Assembly: GCA_016720825.1 (NCBI GenBank)
Contig: JADKJV010000001.1
Span: forward strand, 310,001-374,000
Direction of reading: 5' to 3'
From: Chitinophagaceae bacterium
Lineage (GTDB): Bacteria > Bacteroidota > Bacteroidia > Chitinophagales > Chitinophagaceae
DNA length: 64,000 bases
Below, piece by piece: positions 8,602-16,784 of the stretch. Under the pieces are notes generated by a model. That model saw nothing but the letters and a program-made list of their open reading frames with translations. It was not told the DNA's origin and ran no database searches. Numbering within the stretch: the stretch's first letter is position 1; the number at the start of each line of letters is the position of its first letter. The translations under genes were made by a program, and so were the position numbers.

Positions 8602-8620
8602 ATTGCCGAATGATTTTATT

Positions 8621-9040
8621 TTATTTTGCATTGCCCTTAATGAATTCCTGGATTTGCGTCTTTTCATCTTCTGACAGGTTCGCGCGGGGAATCATTTTTT
8701 TCAGGATAGGCTCCCACTGTCCATAAGAATAATCTCCTACATTTTTGAGTGCATGGCATTTGCTGCATTTGGATGCATACAGGCTTTTACCCGCTTCGCC
8801 TTCCGGGAGCGGATCTGTTTTCTGGCCTTCTTTGCTGGTAGTGGGTAAATTCTGGGTGGATGGGGTTACAGTAGCTGACAATGTGGTTTTTTCCTCTTTC
8901 GCATCAGCAGGGGTAGATGCCGTTTTATTGTCGGCAGGTAAATTCGTTCCGGGTGTTGCAGCCGGGCTCGTAATTTTTTTACTGCAGGCTGTTGCCAGGA
9001 TTATAACTGCAAATACTAAAGTGATTTTTGATTTCATCAT
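8621..9040 (-). CDS. Small c-type cytochrome lipoprotein
   Basis: 139 residues (or 138 from the second Met): signal peptide ending in a lipobox (ATAC, Cys19), a Pro/Thr/Ala/Lys-rich linker to about residue 80, and a single heme-c module with CSKCH (C92, C95, H96) and probable axial Met in KKMIPRA (M116). The heme module is close to that of the cytochrome at 6692-7015. Such proteins sit on the periplasmic face of a membrane and carry electrons; the partner enzyme is not evident. It lies 29 bases after the start-side of nothing else on this strand except serS, whose stop is at 9070, so it could be co-transcribed with serS. A terminator follows at 8601-8567. Confidence 0.85.
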   Translation of the reverse strand: MMKSKITLVFAVIILATACSKKITSPAATPGTNLPADNKTASTPADAKEEKTTLSATVTPSTQNLPTTSKEGQKTDPLPEGEAGKSLYASKCSKCHALKNVGDYSYGQWEPILKKMIPRANLSEDEKTQIQEFIKGNAK

Positions 9041-9069
9041 CGTTGATTTTTTTGTAAAATATTCAATTT

Positions 9070-10341
9070 TCAGGAAATCACCGCTTTCCCGAAATAAGGC
9101 TGCAATGCAGCCGGGATCCGGATGCCTTCGGCAAACTGGTTATTCTCCAGCAAGCTCGCCATGATCCGCGGCAAGGCGAGTGAACTGCCATTCAATGAAT
9201 GCAGCAATTGCGTTTTGCCATTACCATCTTTATAACGGATTTTCATCCGGTTGGTCTGGAAAGATTCAAAATTGGAAACAGAACTTACTTCCAGCCATTT
9301 TTCCTGTGCGGCACTGTACACTTCAAAATCGTATGTAAGTGCAGAAGCAAAACTCATATCACCGCCGCATAAACGGAGAATCCGGTAAGGCAGTTCAAGT
9401 GATTGCAGCAATCCTTCCACATGCGCCACCATTCCATCCAGTGTTTCATAGCTCGTGGAAGGAAGAACCAACTGCACGATCTCTACTTTATCAAACTGGT
9501 GAACCCGGTTCAATCCACGCACATCCTTGCCGAAACTGCCGGCTTCACGGCGGAAACAGGCTGAATAAGCAGTCATTTTCACCGGAAGGTTTTCTTCTTT
9601 CAGGATTTCATCCCTGTAAATATTTGTCACTGGCACTTCAGCCGTAGGAATCATGTAAAAATTATCCGCCGGCATATAATACATCTGCCCTTCTTTATCT
9701 GGCAATTGCCCTGTACCATAAGCCGAAGCTTCATTCACCATCAGCGGCGGCAGGTATTCTGTATAACCGGCAGCCGTATTATAATCCAGGAAATACTGGA
9801 TCATCGCACGCTGCAGCTTAGCACCCTGGCCTTTATATAAAGGAAAACCGCTGCCTGTCAGCTTCACCCCGGTTTCAAAATCCACGATATCATATTTTTT
9901 GATCAGGTCCCAATGGGGCACTGAACCTTCCGGCAATACCGGTTTGGCACCACCTTCACGCACCACCAGGTTTTCAGCAGGTGTTTTACCAACCGGCACA
10001 ATCGCAGCAGGCAGGTTGGGAAGCAACACCAGTTTTTCCTGGAGTGTTTTTTCGGTCTCAGCCATTTTATCAGCCACTGGCTTCTGGGATGCTTTCAGGT
10101 CAGCCACCTGCTGTTTGCGGGCTTCGGCTTCTTCTTTATTGCCTTTCGCCATCAGCTGCCCGATTTCTTTGGAAGCGCTGTTGATACCTGACTGGATTGT
10201 ATCTGATTCCTGCTGCAGTTTTTTACGTTCATCATCCAGTGCGACGATTTCATCCACCAGTTCCAAAGCCGCGAAATGCTTGACTGCCAGCCGGGCTTTG
10301 ACTTCTTCTGTTTGCTGCCTTAATACCTGTACCTGTAACAT
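9070..10341 (-). CDS. serS: Serine--tRNA ligase
   Basis: Charges tRNA-Ser with serine using ATP in the cytoplasm. The 423-residue product has the N-terminal coiled-coil arm (about residues 25-110, rich in E/K/Q), class II motif 2 (FRREAGSFGKD, about residues 255-270) and motif 3 (NGSSLALPR, about residue 385), matching the normal family length. The start at ATG 10341 (MLQVQVLRQ) is chosen over an in-frame ATG at 10383. A good Bacteroidota promoter (10390-10360) lies between them, and the extra 14 residues would be an atypical Pro-rich tail. A small conserved gene is divergent on the other side. Confidence 0.96.
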   Translation of the reverse strand: MLQVQVLRQQTEEVKARLAVKHFAALELVDEIVALDDERKKLQQESDTIQSGINSASKEIGQLMAKGNKEEAEARKQQVADLKASQKPVADKMAETEKTLQEKLVLLPNLPAAIVPVGKTPAENLVVREGGAKPVLPEGSVPHWDLIKKYDIVDFETGVKLTGSGFPLYKGQGAKLQRAMIQYFLDYNTAAGYTEYLPPLMVNEASAYGTGQLPDKEGQMYYMPADNFYMIPTAEVPVTNIYRDEILKEENLPVKMTAYSACFRREAGSFGKDVRGLNRVHQFDKVEIVQLVLPSTSYETLDGMVAHVEGLLQSLELPYRILRLCGGDMSFASALTYDFEVYSAAQEKWLEVSSVSNFESFQTNRMKIRYKDGNGKTQLLHSLNGSSLALPRIMASLLENNQFAEGIRIPAALQPYFGKAVIS

Positions 10342-10359
10342 GGCCTTATAATTTTGCTG

Positions 10360-10390
10360 CAAAGGTAAAGGTTCAGGGGGCAAGGGACAA
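10360..10390 (-). promoter_or_regulatory. Promoter of serS
   Basis: On the minus strand TTG (10390-10388) is followed after 20 bases by TACCTTTG (10367-10360), matching TTTG-N19-21-TAnnTTTG. Transcription would begin near 10354, leaving a leader of about 12 bases before ATG 10341. Confidence 0.65.
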
Positions 10391-10403
10391 GGTCGGGTTC
10401 CGC

Positions 10404-10411
10404 TATCTTTG
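10404..10411 (+). promoter_or_regulatory. Candidate -7 element almost touching the next start codon
   Basis: TATCTTTG matches TAnnTTTG exactly and ends only 4 bases before the ATG at 10416. If used, the transcript would start at or just after that ATG, so translation would be leaderless or begin at GTG 10422. No -33 TTTG is seen at the right distance. Confidence 0.35.
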
Positions 10412-10415
10412 CCGC

Positions 10416-10760
10416 ATGTTTGTGCAAGATGATCTGCAGCAACGCTGGTGGAACCTGGAGGCTAAACTGGCAGAAAAATTCGGCAAAAAACCGGATATGG
10501 AAGCCATCCTGTTCCTGATCGGTATCCAGGAACTGGGCACCTCAGCGGAAAAATTCACCAAGGAACAAAAACAGGACCTGATGCATATTGCCGTATGCAC
10601 CCTCCTGTCGAAAAGCGGGTATTATGAGATGACCGGCCGGGACCCCGAAAACTGGCCGCATTTTATCCAGCTAAAACCCATGCCCGACATGAACCCGGTT
10701 GAACAGGAGAATTTCCTGAAAGACCATATTCTTTTATATTTTTCAGAACAGGAATTTTAA
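10416..10760 (+). CDS. Conserved hypothetical protein
   Basis: 114 residues, acidic and soluble, with no signal peptide or membrane span. Readable segments include a Trp-rich start (QQRWWNLEAKLAEKFGKKPD), a helical stretch EAILFLIGIQELG and a C-terminal HILLYFSEQEF. I do not recognise a named family. It ends 6 bases before the cyclophilin gene, so the two form an operon. GTG 10422 is an alternative start in view of the -7 element just upstream. Confidence 0.75.
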   Translation: MFVQDDLQQRWWNLEAKLAEKFGKKPDMEAILFLIGIQELGTSAEKFTKEQKQDLMHIAVCTLLSKSGYYEMTGRDPENWPHFIQLKPMPDMNPVEQENFLKDHILLYFSEQEF

Positions 10761-10766
10761 ACAGCT

Positions 10767-11458
10767 ATGAAAAAATTATTACTGGCAGCCTGCCTGCTTA
10801 TTGCCGCCGGGGTTTATTCCCAGGATTCTGTTGTTTTAAAAAAGAAAGACTTTAAGAAAGATGTGCTGATGCAAACCAATTACGGTGATATCATCATCCG
10901 GCTTTCAGATTCAACACCCCTGCACCGCGATAATTTCCTGAAACTGGTTAAATCCCATTTTTACGACAGCCTGTTGTTTCACCGGGTGATTTCAAAATTC
11001 ATGATCCAGGGCGGTGACCCCGAAAGCAAGCATGCACAGCCCGGACAACCCTTAGGCAACGGCGGACCCGAATACCGTATACCGGCAGAATTCAGGCCTT
11101 CTCTCTTCCATAAAAAAGGAATGATTGCAGCCGCCCGTGATAATAATCCCGAAAAAGCCAGCAGCGCCTGCCAGTTTTATATCACACAGGGAAAAGTATT
11201 TACCGATGCCGGGCTTGATTCAGTCGTTAATTTAAGAACCCACCGCCCGATTCCGGCCGACCAGCGTGAAGTGTATAAAACCCTGGGCGGCGTTCCGCAC
11301 CTCGACCAGAATTATACTGTATTCGGGGAAGTAGTGAAGGGTATTGAAGTTGTGGATGCGATTGCAGATGTGGCAACAAGCAAAGGGGTTGACAAGGACA
11401 GACCACTGAAAGATGTGATTATCCTGAAAGCAACGCTAATCAAGAGAAAAAGCATTAG
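10767..11458 (+). CDS. Cyclophilin-type peptidylprolyl isomerase, exported
   Basis: Catalyses cis-trans isomerisation of X-Pro bonds during folding of exported proteins. It has a signal peptide (MKKLLLAACLLIAAGVYS) and then a cyclophilin domain with YDSLLFHRVISKFMIQGGDP (about residues 70-90), the Gly-rich turn LGNGGPEYRIPAEF, SSACQFYIT and NYTVFGEVVKGIEVVDAI. In the sequence as given the frame does not stop at 11458 but runs on through two word repeats to 11561, adding an unnatural tail of about 35 residues. Adding one A to the A5 run at 11447-11451 gives a normal end (IKRKKH) and a TAG at 11456-11458, 230 residues in all. The end at 11458 is therefore an inference; the literal frame ends at 11561. 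Confidence 0.88.
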
Positions 11459-11465
11459 AAATAAA

Positions 11466-11516
11466 TACAAAACCACAAAGGTCACAAGGAATTACTCCTT
11501 TGTGGCCTTTGTTCTA
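11466..11516. repeat. CACAAAG-word palindrome after the cyclophilin gene
   Basis: ACCACAAAGGTCACAAGGA is answered by TCCTTTGTGGCCTTTGT across a 5-base loop (ATTAC). It begins about 8 bases after the inferred cyclophilin stop and, in the literal reading, is translated as part of its tail. Confidence 0.75.
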
Positions 11517-11518
11517 AA

Positions 11519-11663
11519 AGAAATTCAAATCACAAAATCCAAATTCCAAACCGCATACTAGTTGACGCGTTTGGGATTTGGATTTTGTTTTTTGGAATTT
11601 AATTTAATTAAATCTTTTAAGCTACTAGTTTCTGACTAAAGACTATCGACTAGTGACTAACGA
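11519..11663. repeat. AATTCCAAA-word palindrome and GACTA words
   Basis: CACAAAATCCAAATTCCAAA (about 11530-11550) is mirrored by TTTGGGATTTGGATTTTG and TTTTTTGGAATTT (about 11570-11602). A second small word set follows (CTGACTAAAGACTA, CGACTAGTGACTAACGACTA, about 11632-11666), ending at the stop of the outer-membrane protein gene. The first word family recurs at 41425-41505. Confidence 0.7.
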
Positions 11664-14126
11664 CTACTTCTGGTTACCCATTCCACCTTGTCCACCACCC
11701 TGCTCAGCACGTTTCGTTTCTTCATCCACACCGGATTTACGCTGACGCGCACCTTTCACCTGGCTGTTACCAAAGCGGTAGTTGAAATTCAGCTTGAACT
11801 GGGGCATTTCCCCTTGTCCGTTGAACGTACTGTTCACACCGGCGAAGTTGGAAGAACCCGACCACTTCATGGTCTGGAAAATATCACCGACCGATGCCTT
11901 GAGCGTGGCTTTGTTGTTAAACAATGTCTTTGAAAGACCAGCATCCACCATGCCCATGGCTTTGGATTTTATCACACCCTGCCATACAGAAGGCGAGATA
12001 AATAATCCGCTGAGTTCAAACGTGAACCCTTTGCCCAGTTTGGCGCTGTTCTGCATATAATAGGTGAATGCAAAAACAGTCTGATCTACTTTACGGGTGC
12101 CGCCGCCAAAATCAGCTTTGTAATGAGAGTAGTTGGCATTCATAGTTACGAAGAAGCTGTACCATTTTTTCTGGAAAGGATAGCTCACGTTCAGGCTCAC
12201 TACATCCTGGTTAGCCAGGTTTTTCTTGGTGAGGAAACCTTTTGTTTTGTCAATGGTATCAGGTATCTGCGCGAAAATATCTTTTACATGGCTGTAGTTC
12301 AGCACGGTGGTCAGCCTGTATTTGAAAATATTGGTTACGCCGAAACTGTTGGTATACTGGGGACGCAGTTGCGTATTTCCTTTCATATACGTGTACTCAT
12401 TCAGCTTGAATTCAAACGGATTCAGGTCCTGGTAAGCAGGCCTGTCAATCCGGCGGCTGTAAGAGAACGTCCACTGGTTCATCGGGTTTTTATTGAATGT
12501 AACAGACGCACTCGGGAAGAGGTTGGTATAATCCCTTTTGAATAATGAATCATACGTTACCCAGTTACCGGATACATCTTTGAAACCTTTTGAAGTTCCT
12601 TTGGAATGCGTATTCTCTGCACGCAGGCCGAACTGGAACATCACGCCTTTTTTCAGCTGCTTGTTGTAATTCACATACAGGGCATTGATATTTTCATCAT
12701 ACAGGAAACGGTTGCTTTTGGCTGTATCATAAAAATCCCCGGCACCGAATACATTGTAACGGCGAAAATCATTGTCGGTATTCACAAGACTGAATTTTCC
12801 ACCCACGCCCAGTTTACCACCTTTGTAATCCTGTTCGTAATCTGTTTTCAGTGACCAGATATTGATATCGGTGGGCGACAGCATCCGGTATACCACGCGG
12901 TTAATTTCTGTTACACCGTCAGCCTGGTAATAATAGTTAGGCTGGTACTGGTTTGAACGGAGATGGTAGAAACCGTAGTCGGCATCAATATTCAGTTCTT
13001 TGCCATTCGGAACAGCAAAGCGGTAGTTCAGGTTGGTGTTCACATTATCCCTGTCCATCAAGTTTTTGTTGGTTGCTTTCAGCACCCTTGACACTGTGTT
13101 GGTGGGTTTGTAAGTGAATATCATTGGGCCTGCTGTGTTGAAATTCACATCAGCCAGGTTACCGCTCACCACGATACCGATAGTATTCTTGGCATTGATG
13201 AAATAATCCAGTCCGGTTTTAAATCCATGTGCTTTGTTTTCAAATTTCATGGAGTTTTTCTGGTCAAAAATCGTGTCGAACTGCTCTTTGTAAGAGTTCA
13301 TTGACATCTGATTTTTGCTATTGTTGTAATTGTAGTTACCGAACACGTTGATCGACTTGTTACGGTAGTTCAGGTTCAGTCCGGTATTGTATTTGGCATA
13401 AACACCCTGGGCATACCCGAGGCTTACAGAACCATTGGCACCAAATGATTTGTTTTTCTTCAGCCTGATATTGATGATGCCTGCATTACCGGCAGCTTCA
13501 TATTTGGCAGAAGGGTTGGTGATAATTTCAATGGCTTCAATTTGCGCTGACTGCAGTGTTTTCAGGTAATTGGATAAATCCGTACCTGATAAGGGAGTGG
13601 GTTTGCCATCAATGTACACCTGCACACCGTTTTTACCGGCGAGACTGAGGTTATCATCTTTGTCTACCATTACACCCGGGCTTTTGCGCAGCAGTTCAAG
13701 CGCATCATTTCCGATGGCATTGATTGTGCCTTCCACGTTCAGGATCATTTTATCCGCCTTCACTTCAATGATCGGCTTTTGGGCAGTTACGGTTACACCG
13801 GCCAGGTTTGATGCAGCTTTTGACATCGCAATCGGGGGAAAGGCCTTGTTGGCCGTACCCTCAAATACAGCGGAAAAATAATTGGCATACCCGATATGGC
13901 TAACCTTAAGCAGGTAACTGCCATGATCTGTTTGGATGGAAAATTCTCCGGTTGCACCGGTTACCGCCAGTTTTACAACGGAGGAGTCTTTAGCCCTGAG
14001 CAGGGAAATGGTTGTTTTGTCGAGGCCCTTCCCGTTTTCATCCTTCACAACACCTGTTACGTGCTGAGCCTGAGCTACTAATGAGTAAAAACCTAACGCA
14101 CAACATAACGATACTAACTTTTTCAT
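11664..14126 (-). CDS. TonB-dependent receptor-like outer-membrane beta-barrel protein
   Basis: 820 residues: signal peptide (cleavage near AQAQH), an N-terminal carboxypeptidase-like regulatory domain (VTGVVKDENGKGLDKTTISL, about residues 22-100), a plug-like domain (LRKSPGVMVDKDDNLSLAGKNGVQVYIDGKP, about residues 140-220) and a long barrel with alternating aromatic strands to a Gly/Gln/Arg-rich C-terminus. This is the outer-membrane beta-barrel family 3 type, common in Bacteroidota; several members are TonB-linked but their ligands are unknown. There is no SusD partner next to it, unlike the SusC at 27012. It is convergent with the cyclophilin gene. Confidence 0.88.
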   Translation of the reverse strand: MKKLVSLCCALGFYSLVAQAQHVTGVVKDENGKGLDKTTISLLRAKDSSVVKLAVTGATGEFSIQTDHGSYLLKVSHIGYANYFSAVFEGTANKAFPPIAMSKAASNLAGVTVTAQKPIIEVKADKMILNVEGTINAIGNDALELLRKSPGVMVDKDDNLSLAGKNGVQVYIDGKPTPLSGTDLSNYLKTLQSAQIEAIEIITNPSAKYEAAGNAGIINIRLKKNKSFGANGSVSLGYAQGVYAKYNTGLNLNYRNKSINVFGNYNYNNSKNQMSMNSYKEQFDTIFDQKNSMKFENKAHGFKTGLDYFINAKNTIGIVVSGNLADVNFNTAGPMIFTYKPTNTVSRVLKATNKNLMDRDNVNTNLNYRFAVPNGKELNIDADYGFYHLRSNQYQPNYYYQADGVTEINRVVYRMLSPTDINIWSLKTDYEQDYKGGKLGVGGKFSLVNTDNDFRRYNVFGAGDFYDTAKSNRFLYDENINALYVNYNKQLKKGVMFQFGLRAENTHSKGTSKGFKDVSGNWVTYDSLFKRDYTNLFPSASVTFNKNPMNQWTFSYSRRIDRPAYQDLNPFEFKLNEYTYMKGNTQLRPQYTNSFGVTNIFKYRLTTVLNYSHVKDIFAQIPDTIDKTKGFLTKKNLANQDVVSLNVSYPFQKKWYSFFVTMNANYSHYKADFGGGTRKVDQTVFAFTYYMQNSAKLGKGFTFELSGLFISPSVWQGVIKSKAMGMVDAGLSKTLFNNKATLKASVGDIFQTMKWSGSSNFAGVNSTFNGQGEMPQFKLNFNYRFGNSQVKGARQRKSGVDEETKRAEQGGGQGGMGNQK

Positions 14127-14305
14127 TTTTGGTTTTTGATTATGGATGGCGAAGATACCAACGTGTCATAAAATTGTAAATCATTGTCCGACCAATGGCG
14201 GAAATACAGGCATGAACGGCAGGCCCAAAGCGGTGAAAATTATTGGTATCCCCGTTCACCGGGAGCAAAAGCCTTGATACTGGTGGCTTTATCATCAATT
14301 TATCT

Positions 14306-14313
14306 TAGGTTTG
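14306..14313 (+). promoter_or_regulatory. Candidate -7 element of gcvH
   Basis: TAGGTTTG matches TAnnTTTG exactly and lies 18 bases before ATG 14332, predicting a leader of about 10-13 bases. The -33 element is weak (TTG at 14274 is too far). No glycine-riboswitch-like fold is visible upstream. Confidence 0.45.
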
Positions 14314-14331
14314 CAGCATTAAAACCTGCAC

Positions 14332-14709
14332 ATGAATTTCCCAGAAACACTTCGCTACACTAAAGATCATGAATGGATCAGGCTTGAAGGAAACGTGGCC
14401 ACTATTGGTATCACAGAATACGCCCAGCATGAGCTGGGGGATATTGTTTATGTGGATGTTGACACAGTTGGTAAAACCCTGGAAGCCGGAGTCGTTTTCG
14501 GTACCGTTGAAGCGGTTAAAACTGTGTCTGATCTTTTCCTGCCGGTAGCCGGAACTATTACTGAATTGAATGCCGGATTAGCTGGTTCACCCGAGTCTGT
14601 AAACACAGATCCTTATGGTGAAGGCTGGATGATCAAAATGACAGTTACCAATCCCGCTGAAGTGGATGCATTACTTGATGCTGCTGCTTATGGCGCGATG
14701 CTTTCCTGA
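14332..14709 (+). CDS. gcvH: Glycine cleavage system H protein
   Basis: Small lipoyl carrier (125 residues) that shuttles the methylamine group between the P, T and L proteins of glycine cleavage in the cytoplasm. The lipoylation site is visible as FGTVEAVKTVSDLFLPVAG, with Lys63 as the modified residue. HEWIRLEGNVATIGITEYAQ and the C-terminal PSE-like SPESVNTDPYGEGWMIKM segment are also diagnostic. P, T and L genes are not in this window, as is usual for Bacteroidota where they are scattered. An ECF sigma factor gene follows after 72 bases. Confidence 0.96.
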   Translation: MNFPETLRYTKDHEWIRLEGNVATIGITEYAQHELGDIVYVDVDTVGKTLEAGVVFGTVEAVKTVSDLFLPVAGTITELNAGLAGSPESVNTDPYGEGWMIKMTVTNPAEVDALLDAAAYGAMLS

Positions 14710-14781
14710 TCCGTTTCCGGTTAACAAATCACTCCCGATCCGTTTTCCGTTTGTTACAGGCTCTGAGTATGCCTGATTATA

Positions 14782-15330
14782 TTGAAACAAGAAATCACAT
14801 ACAGCGAAAGCGAATTAATTGAAAAGCTGATCCTGCGGGAACAAGAGGCTTTCACTTACCTCTATGATCATTATGCGCCTGCACTTACAGGCATCATCCA
14901 GCAAATCATCCCTGATACAGAAACTGCAGCAGATGTACTGCAACAGGTATTCCTGAACATTTGGAGAAAGATTGGCTCCTATGATGCGGGCAAAGGCCGC
15001 CTGTTTACCTGGATGCTCAATATCGCCAGGAATGCAGCCATTGATATGGTTCGCTCCAAATCATGGAGGGAAAACCAGCAAAACCAGCCCATTCCGGAAG
15101 ACGTATATAACCTCGGAAAACCGGTTTTCCAGCCCGACCCGGATGATACCGGATTAAGGAAAATGGTCAGCCAGCTAAAAGATGATTATAACACACTGGT
15201 TGAGCTTTCTTATTTTCAGGGCTATACACATGAAGAACTATCGAAGATGCTGAACATACCGCTCGGTACAGTCAAAACACGTATCCGCAGCGCATTAATA
15301 CAACTCAGAAAAATACTGGATAAACGTTGA
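14782..15330 (+). CDS. ECF RNA polymerase sigma factor
   Basis: 182-residue extracytoplasmic-function sigma factor. Region 2 is visible as AFTYLYDHYAPALTG, DVLQQVFLNIWRKIGSYD and LFTWMLNIARNAAIDMVRSK (about residues 22-95). Region 4 has the helix-turn-helix YFQGYTHEELSKMLNIPLGTVKTRIRSALIQLR (about residues 140-178, read in parts). It resembles SigK-type factors. The start is TTG at 14782. Its TGA stop overlaps the TTG start of the anti-sigma gene (TTGA at 15327-15330), which implies translational coupling. The sigma factor is presumably held inactive by that partner until a membrane or envelope signal arrives. Confidence 0.93.
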   Translation: MKQEITYSESELIEKLILREQEAFTYLYDHYAPALTGIIQQIIPDTETAADVLQQVFLNIWRKIGSYDAGKGRLFTWMLNIARNAAIDMVRSKSWRENQQNQPIPEDVYNLGKPVFQPDPDDTGLRKMVSQLKDDYNTLVELSYFQGYTHEELSKMLNIPLGTVKTRIRSALIQLRKILDKR

Positions 15331-16100
15331 ACCTGCAGGAATACATATCGAGTGGAATCATTGAAAGCTATTGCCTGGGAATTGCATCCCCGGAAGAGGC
15401 AGCTACATTTGAAGAAATGTGCCGTCTGTACCCGGAACTGGCTGCAGCACGCAATGAGTTTGAACTGCAACTCGAGAATCATGCTTTTGAACAGTCCGCT
15501 ACACCCGATCCTGCAATACGTGAATCATTGCTTGCAGCGATCGCTGAAGAATCTGTACCGGCCACTCCAGTTGTTACTATGGCCGCAACAAAACCTGTAA
15601 AAAAATTCAGCTGGCTGGCTGCCGCTTCTGTTATTGCATTGATTGCAGTGTCAGCACTGGCCGTTACCTTCTACCAGAAAAATAAAAAACTGGAAAAATC
15701 CACTGTTGCTCTCCAGGCCCAGCTTGACTCCACCCGTTTGCAAATGGAAGAACTGGCCAGGCAACAATCGATGATCAGTAATCCCAACACAGCGGTTGTA
15801 AGCCTGGTAAGTACTGAAACCACAGCAAAACCAGCTGCCAATGTATACTGGGACAGCACATCCACCGATGTATACCTCGTTGTAAGGAATCTCCCCGAAC
15901 TGCCTACGGAAAAACAATACCAGTTATGGGCGCTCATTAATAAACAACCCGTTGACCTTGGTTTGTTCGATGCCGGGAACCGGATCATCCTGAAAATGAA
16001 AAACACACAGAAAGCAGATGCCTTCGCAATAACCATTGAGAAGAGAGGAAATACCGGCGGACCCAAAGGCACACTCAGCGCTTCGGGAAAAATGCTCTGA
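15327..16100 (+). CDS. Anti-sigma factor, RskA-like
   Basis: 257 residues with an N-terminal cytoplasmic zinc-less anti-sigma part (LQEYISSGIIESYCLGIASPEEAATFE, about residues 3-30), one membrane span (about residues 92-113, ending FYQKNKK), a short coiled coil (KLEKSTVALQAQLDSTRLQMEELARQQ) and a periplasmic RskA C-terminal domain (YWDSTSTDVYLVVRNLPELP, KQYQLWALINKQPVDLG, FAITIEKRGNTGGPKGTL). It binds and restrains the sigma factor encoded just upstream. It starts at a TTG that overlaps the sigma stop codon. About 20 bases after its stop a GCAAAGACGC word palindrome begins. Confidence 0.9.
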   Translation: MNLQEYISSGIIESYCLGIASPEEAATFEEMCRLYPELAAARNEFELQLENHAFEQSATPDPAIRESLLAAIAEESVPATPVVTMAATKPVKKFSWLAAASVIALIAVSALAVTFYQKNKKLEKSTVALQAQLDSTRLQMEELARQQSMISNPNTAVVSLVSTETTAKPAANVYWDSTSTDVYLVVRNLPELPTEKQYQLWALINKQPVDLGLFDAGNRIILKMKNTQKADAFAITIEKRGNTGGPKGTLSASGKML

Positions 16101-16120
16101 CATATCTGGTTAAAATGAAT

Positions 16121-16335
16121 ACAATAACCGCGGAGACGCAGAGATCGCAGCGTATTCGCTTTGCCTTTGCGGTAAATGTATTAAATACAAAAAACGCAAA
16201 GACGCAAAGACGCAAAGAAAAGACTCAAATTGTTTGCAGTTTCTTAAAATACAATAACCGCGGAGACGCGGAGACGCAGTGATCGCAGAGTATTCGCTTT
16301 GCGTCTTTGCGTCTTTGCGGTTATTGTATTCATTT
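16121..16335. repeat. GCAAAGACGC-word double palindrome
   Basis: Two consecutive inverted units fill the gap. The first runs from AATACAATAACCGCGGAGACGCAG to TTTGCCTTTGCGGTAAATGTATT (about 16121-16187). After an interval of CGCAAAGACGCAAAG words, a second runs from AATACAATAACCGCGGAGACG to CGTCTTTGCGTCTTTGCGG and TTATTGTATT (about 16247-16331). The outer arms of the second unit (AATACAATAACCGC with GCGGTTATTGTATT) are perfect complements. It lies 20 bases after the anti-sigma stop and ends about 30 bases before vanZ. Confidence 0.8.
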
Positions 16336-16361
16336 TTTAGCCGCTATTCTTTTACAGTATA

Positions 16362-16763
16362 TTGCGCCACAAATTATTTCGTTTGAAAAACAAAAAACTG
16401 ATCCTCGCCGCTGCGATCATCTATTTTATAATAACCATCATCCTGTTAACCATTCCAGGTTCTGATTTACCCAAAAACGACTGGCTCGATAAAATCTGGT
16501 TTGATAAATGGGTGCACATCGGATTGTTTGCCATCTGGGTTTGGCTCTGGTGTTTATATGCAAACAGTACCGCCTCAGCTTCTTCACTGAAAAAGATTTT
16601 TATCTATATCACGATTACCGGGATTTGCTACGGAGTGATCATGGAGTTTGTACAGCGGTACTGGATTCCTCACCGCTCGTTTGATACCGGGGATATTATT
16701 GCAGATGCAGTCGGTTGTTTACTGGCATTCTTCTATTGCTCAGGCAGGTATATAAAAAAATAG
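16362..16763 (+). CDS. VanZ family membrane protein
   Basis: 133 residues with four membrane spans. VanZ-type conserved positions are visible: DKWVHIGLFA (about residues 46-55), IMEFVQRY (about residue 94) and HRSFDTGDIIADAVGCLLA (about residues 103-121). VanZ confers teicoplanin tolerance in enterococci, but the role of most homologues is unknown. The start is a TTG at 16362; a TTG at 16383 giving MKNKKLILAA is equally plausible. In many Bacteroidota VanZ follows gcvH directly; here a sigma/anti-sigma pair and a word repeat stand between them. Confidence 0.85.
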   Translation: MRHKLFRLKNKKLILAAAIIYFIITIILLTIPGSDLPKNDWLDKIWFDKWVHIGLFAIWVWLWCLYANSTASASSLKKIFIYITITGICYGVIMEFVQRYWIPHRSFDTGDIIADAVGCLLAFFYCSGRYIKK

Positions 16764-16784
16764 ACCCCTGTAGAAACAGGGGTC
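16763..16784 (+). terminator. Perfect hairpin at the vanZ stop codon
   Basis: GACCCCTG (16763-16770) pairs perfectly with CAGGGGTC (16777-16784) around TAGAAA. The first G is the last base of the vanZ TAG stop. No T-run follows, so its ability to terminate is uncertain. The stretch 16785-17133 holds nothing I can support: it is AT-rich without repeats, a convincing ORF or an RNA gene. Confidence 0.5.

Noticed and set aside
9899..10351. 150-codon frame antisense to serS
   Set aside because: Ser/Ala-rich shadow of the coiled-coil arm of SerRS, without its own signals.
12123..12545. 140-codon frame antisense to the outer-membrane barrel gene
   Set aside because: Shadow frame of a well-supported gene; no family features.
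14210..14331. Glycine riboswitch upstream of gcvH
   Set aside because: The leader predicted from the -7 element is only about 12 bases and no paired aptamer pattern is visible.
16121..16335. CRISPR array in the regularly worded GCAAAGACGC tract
   Set aside because: The units are not evenly spaced by unique spacers, the structure is palindromic and no cas genes are near.
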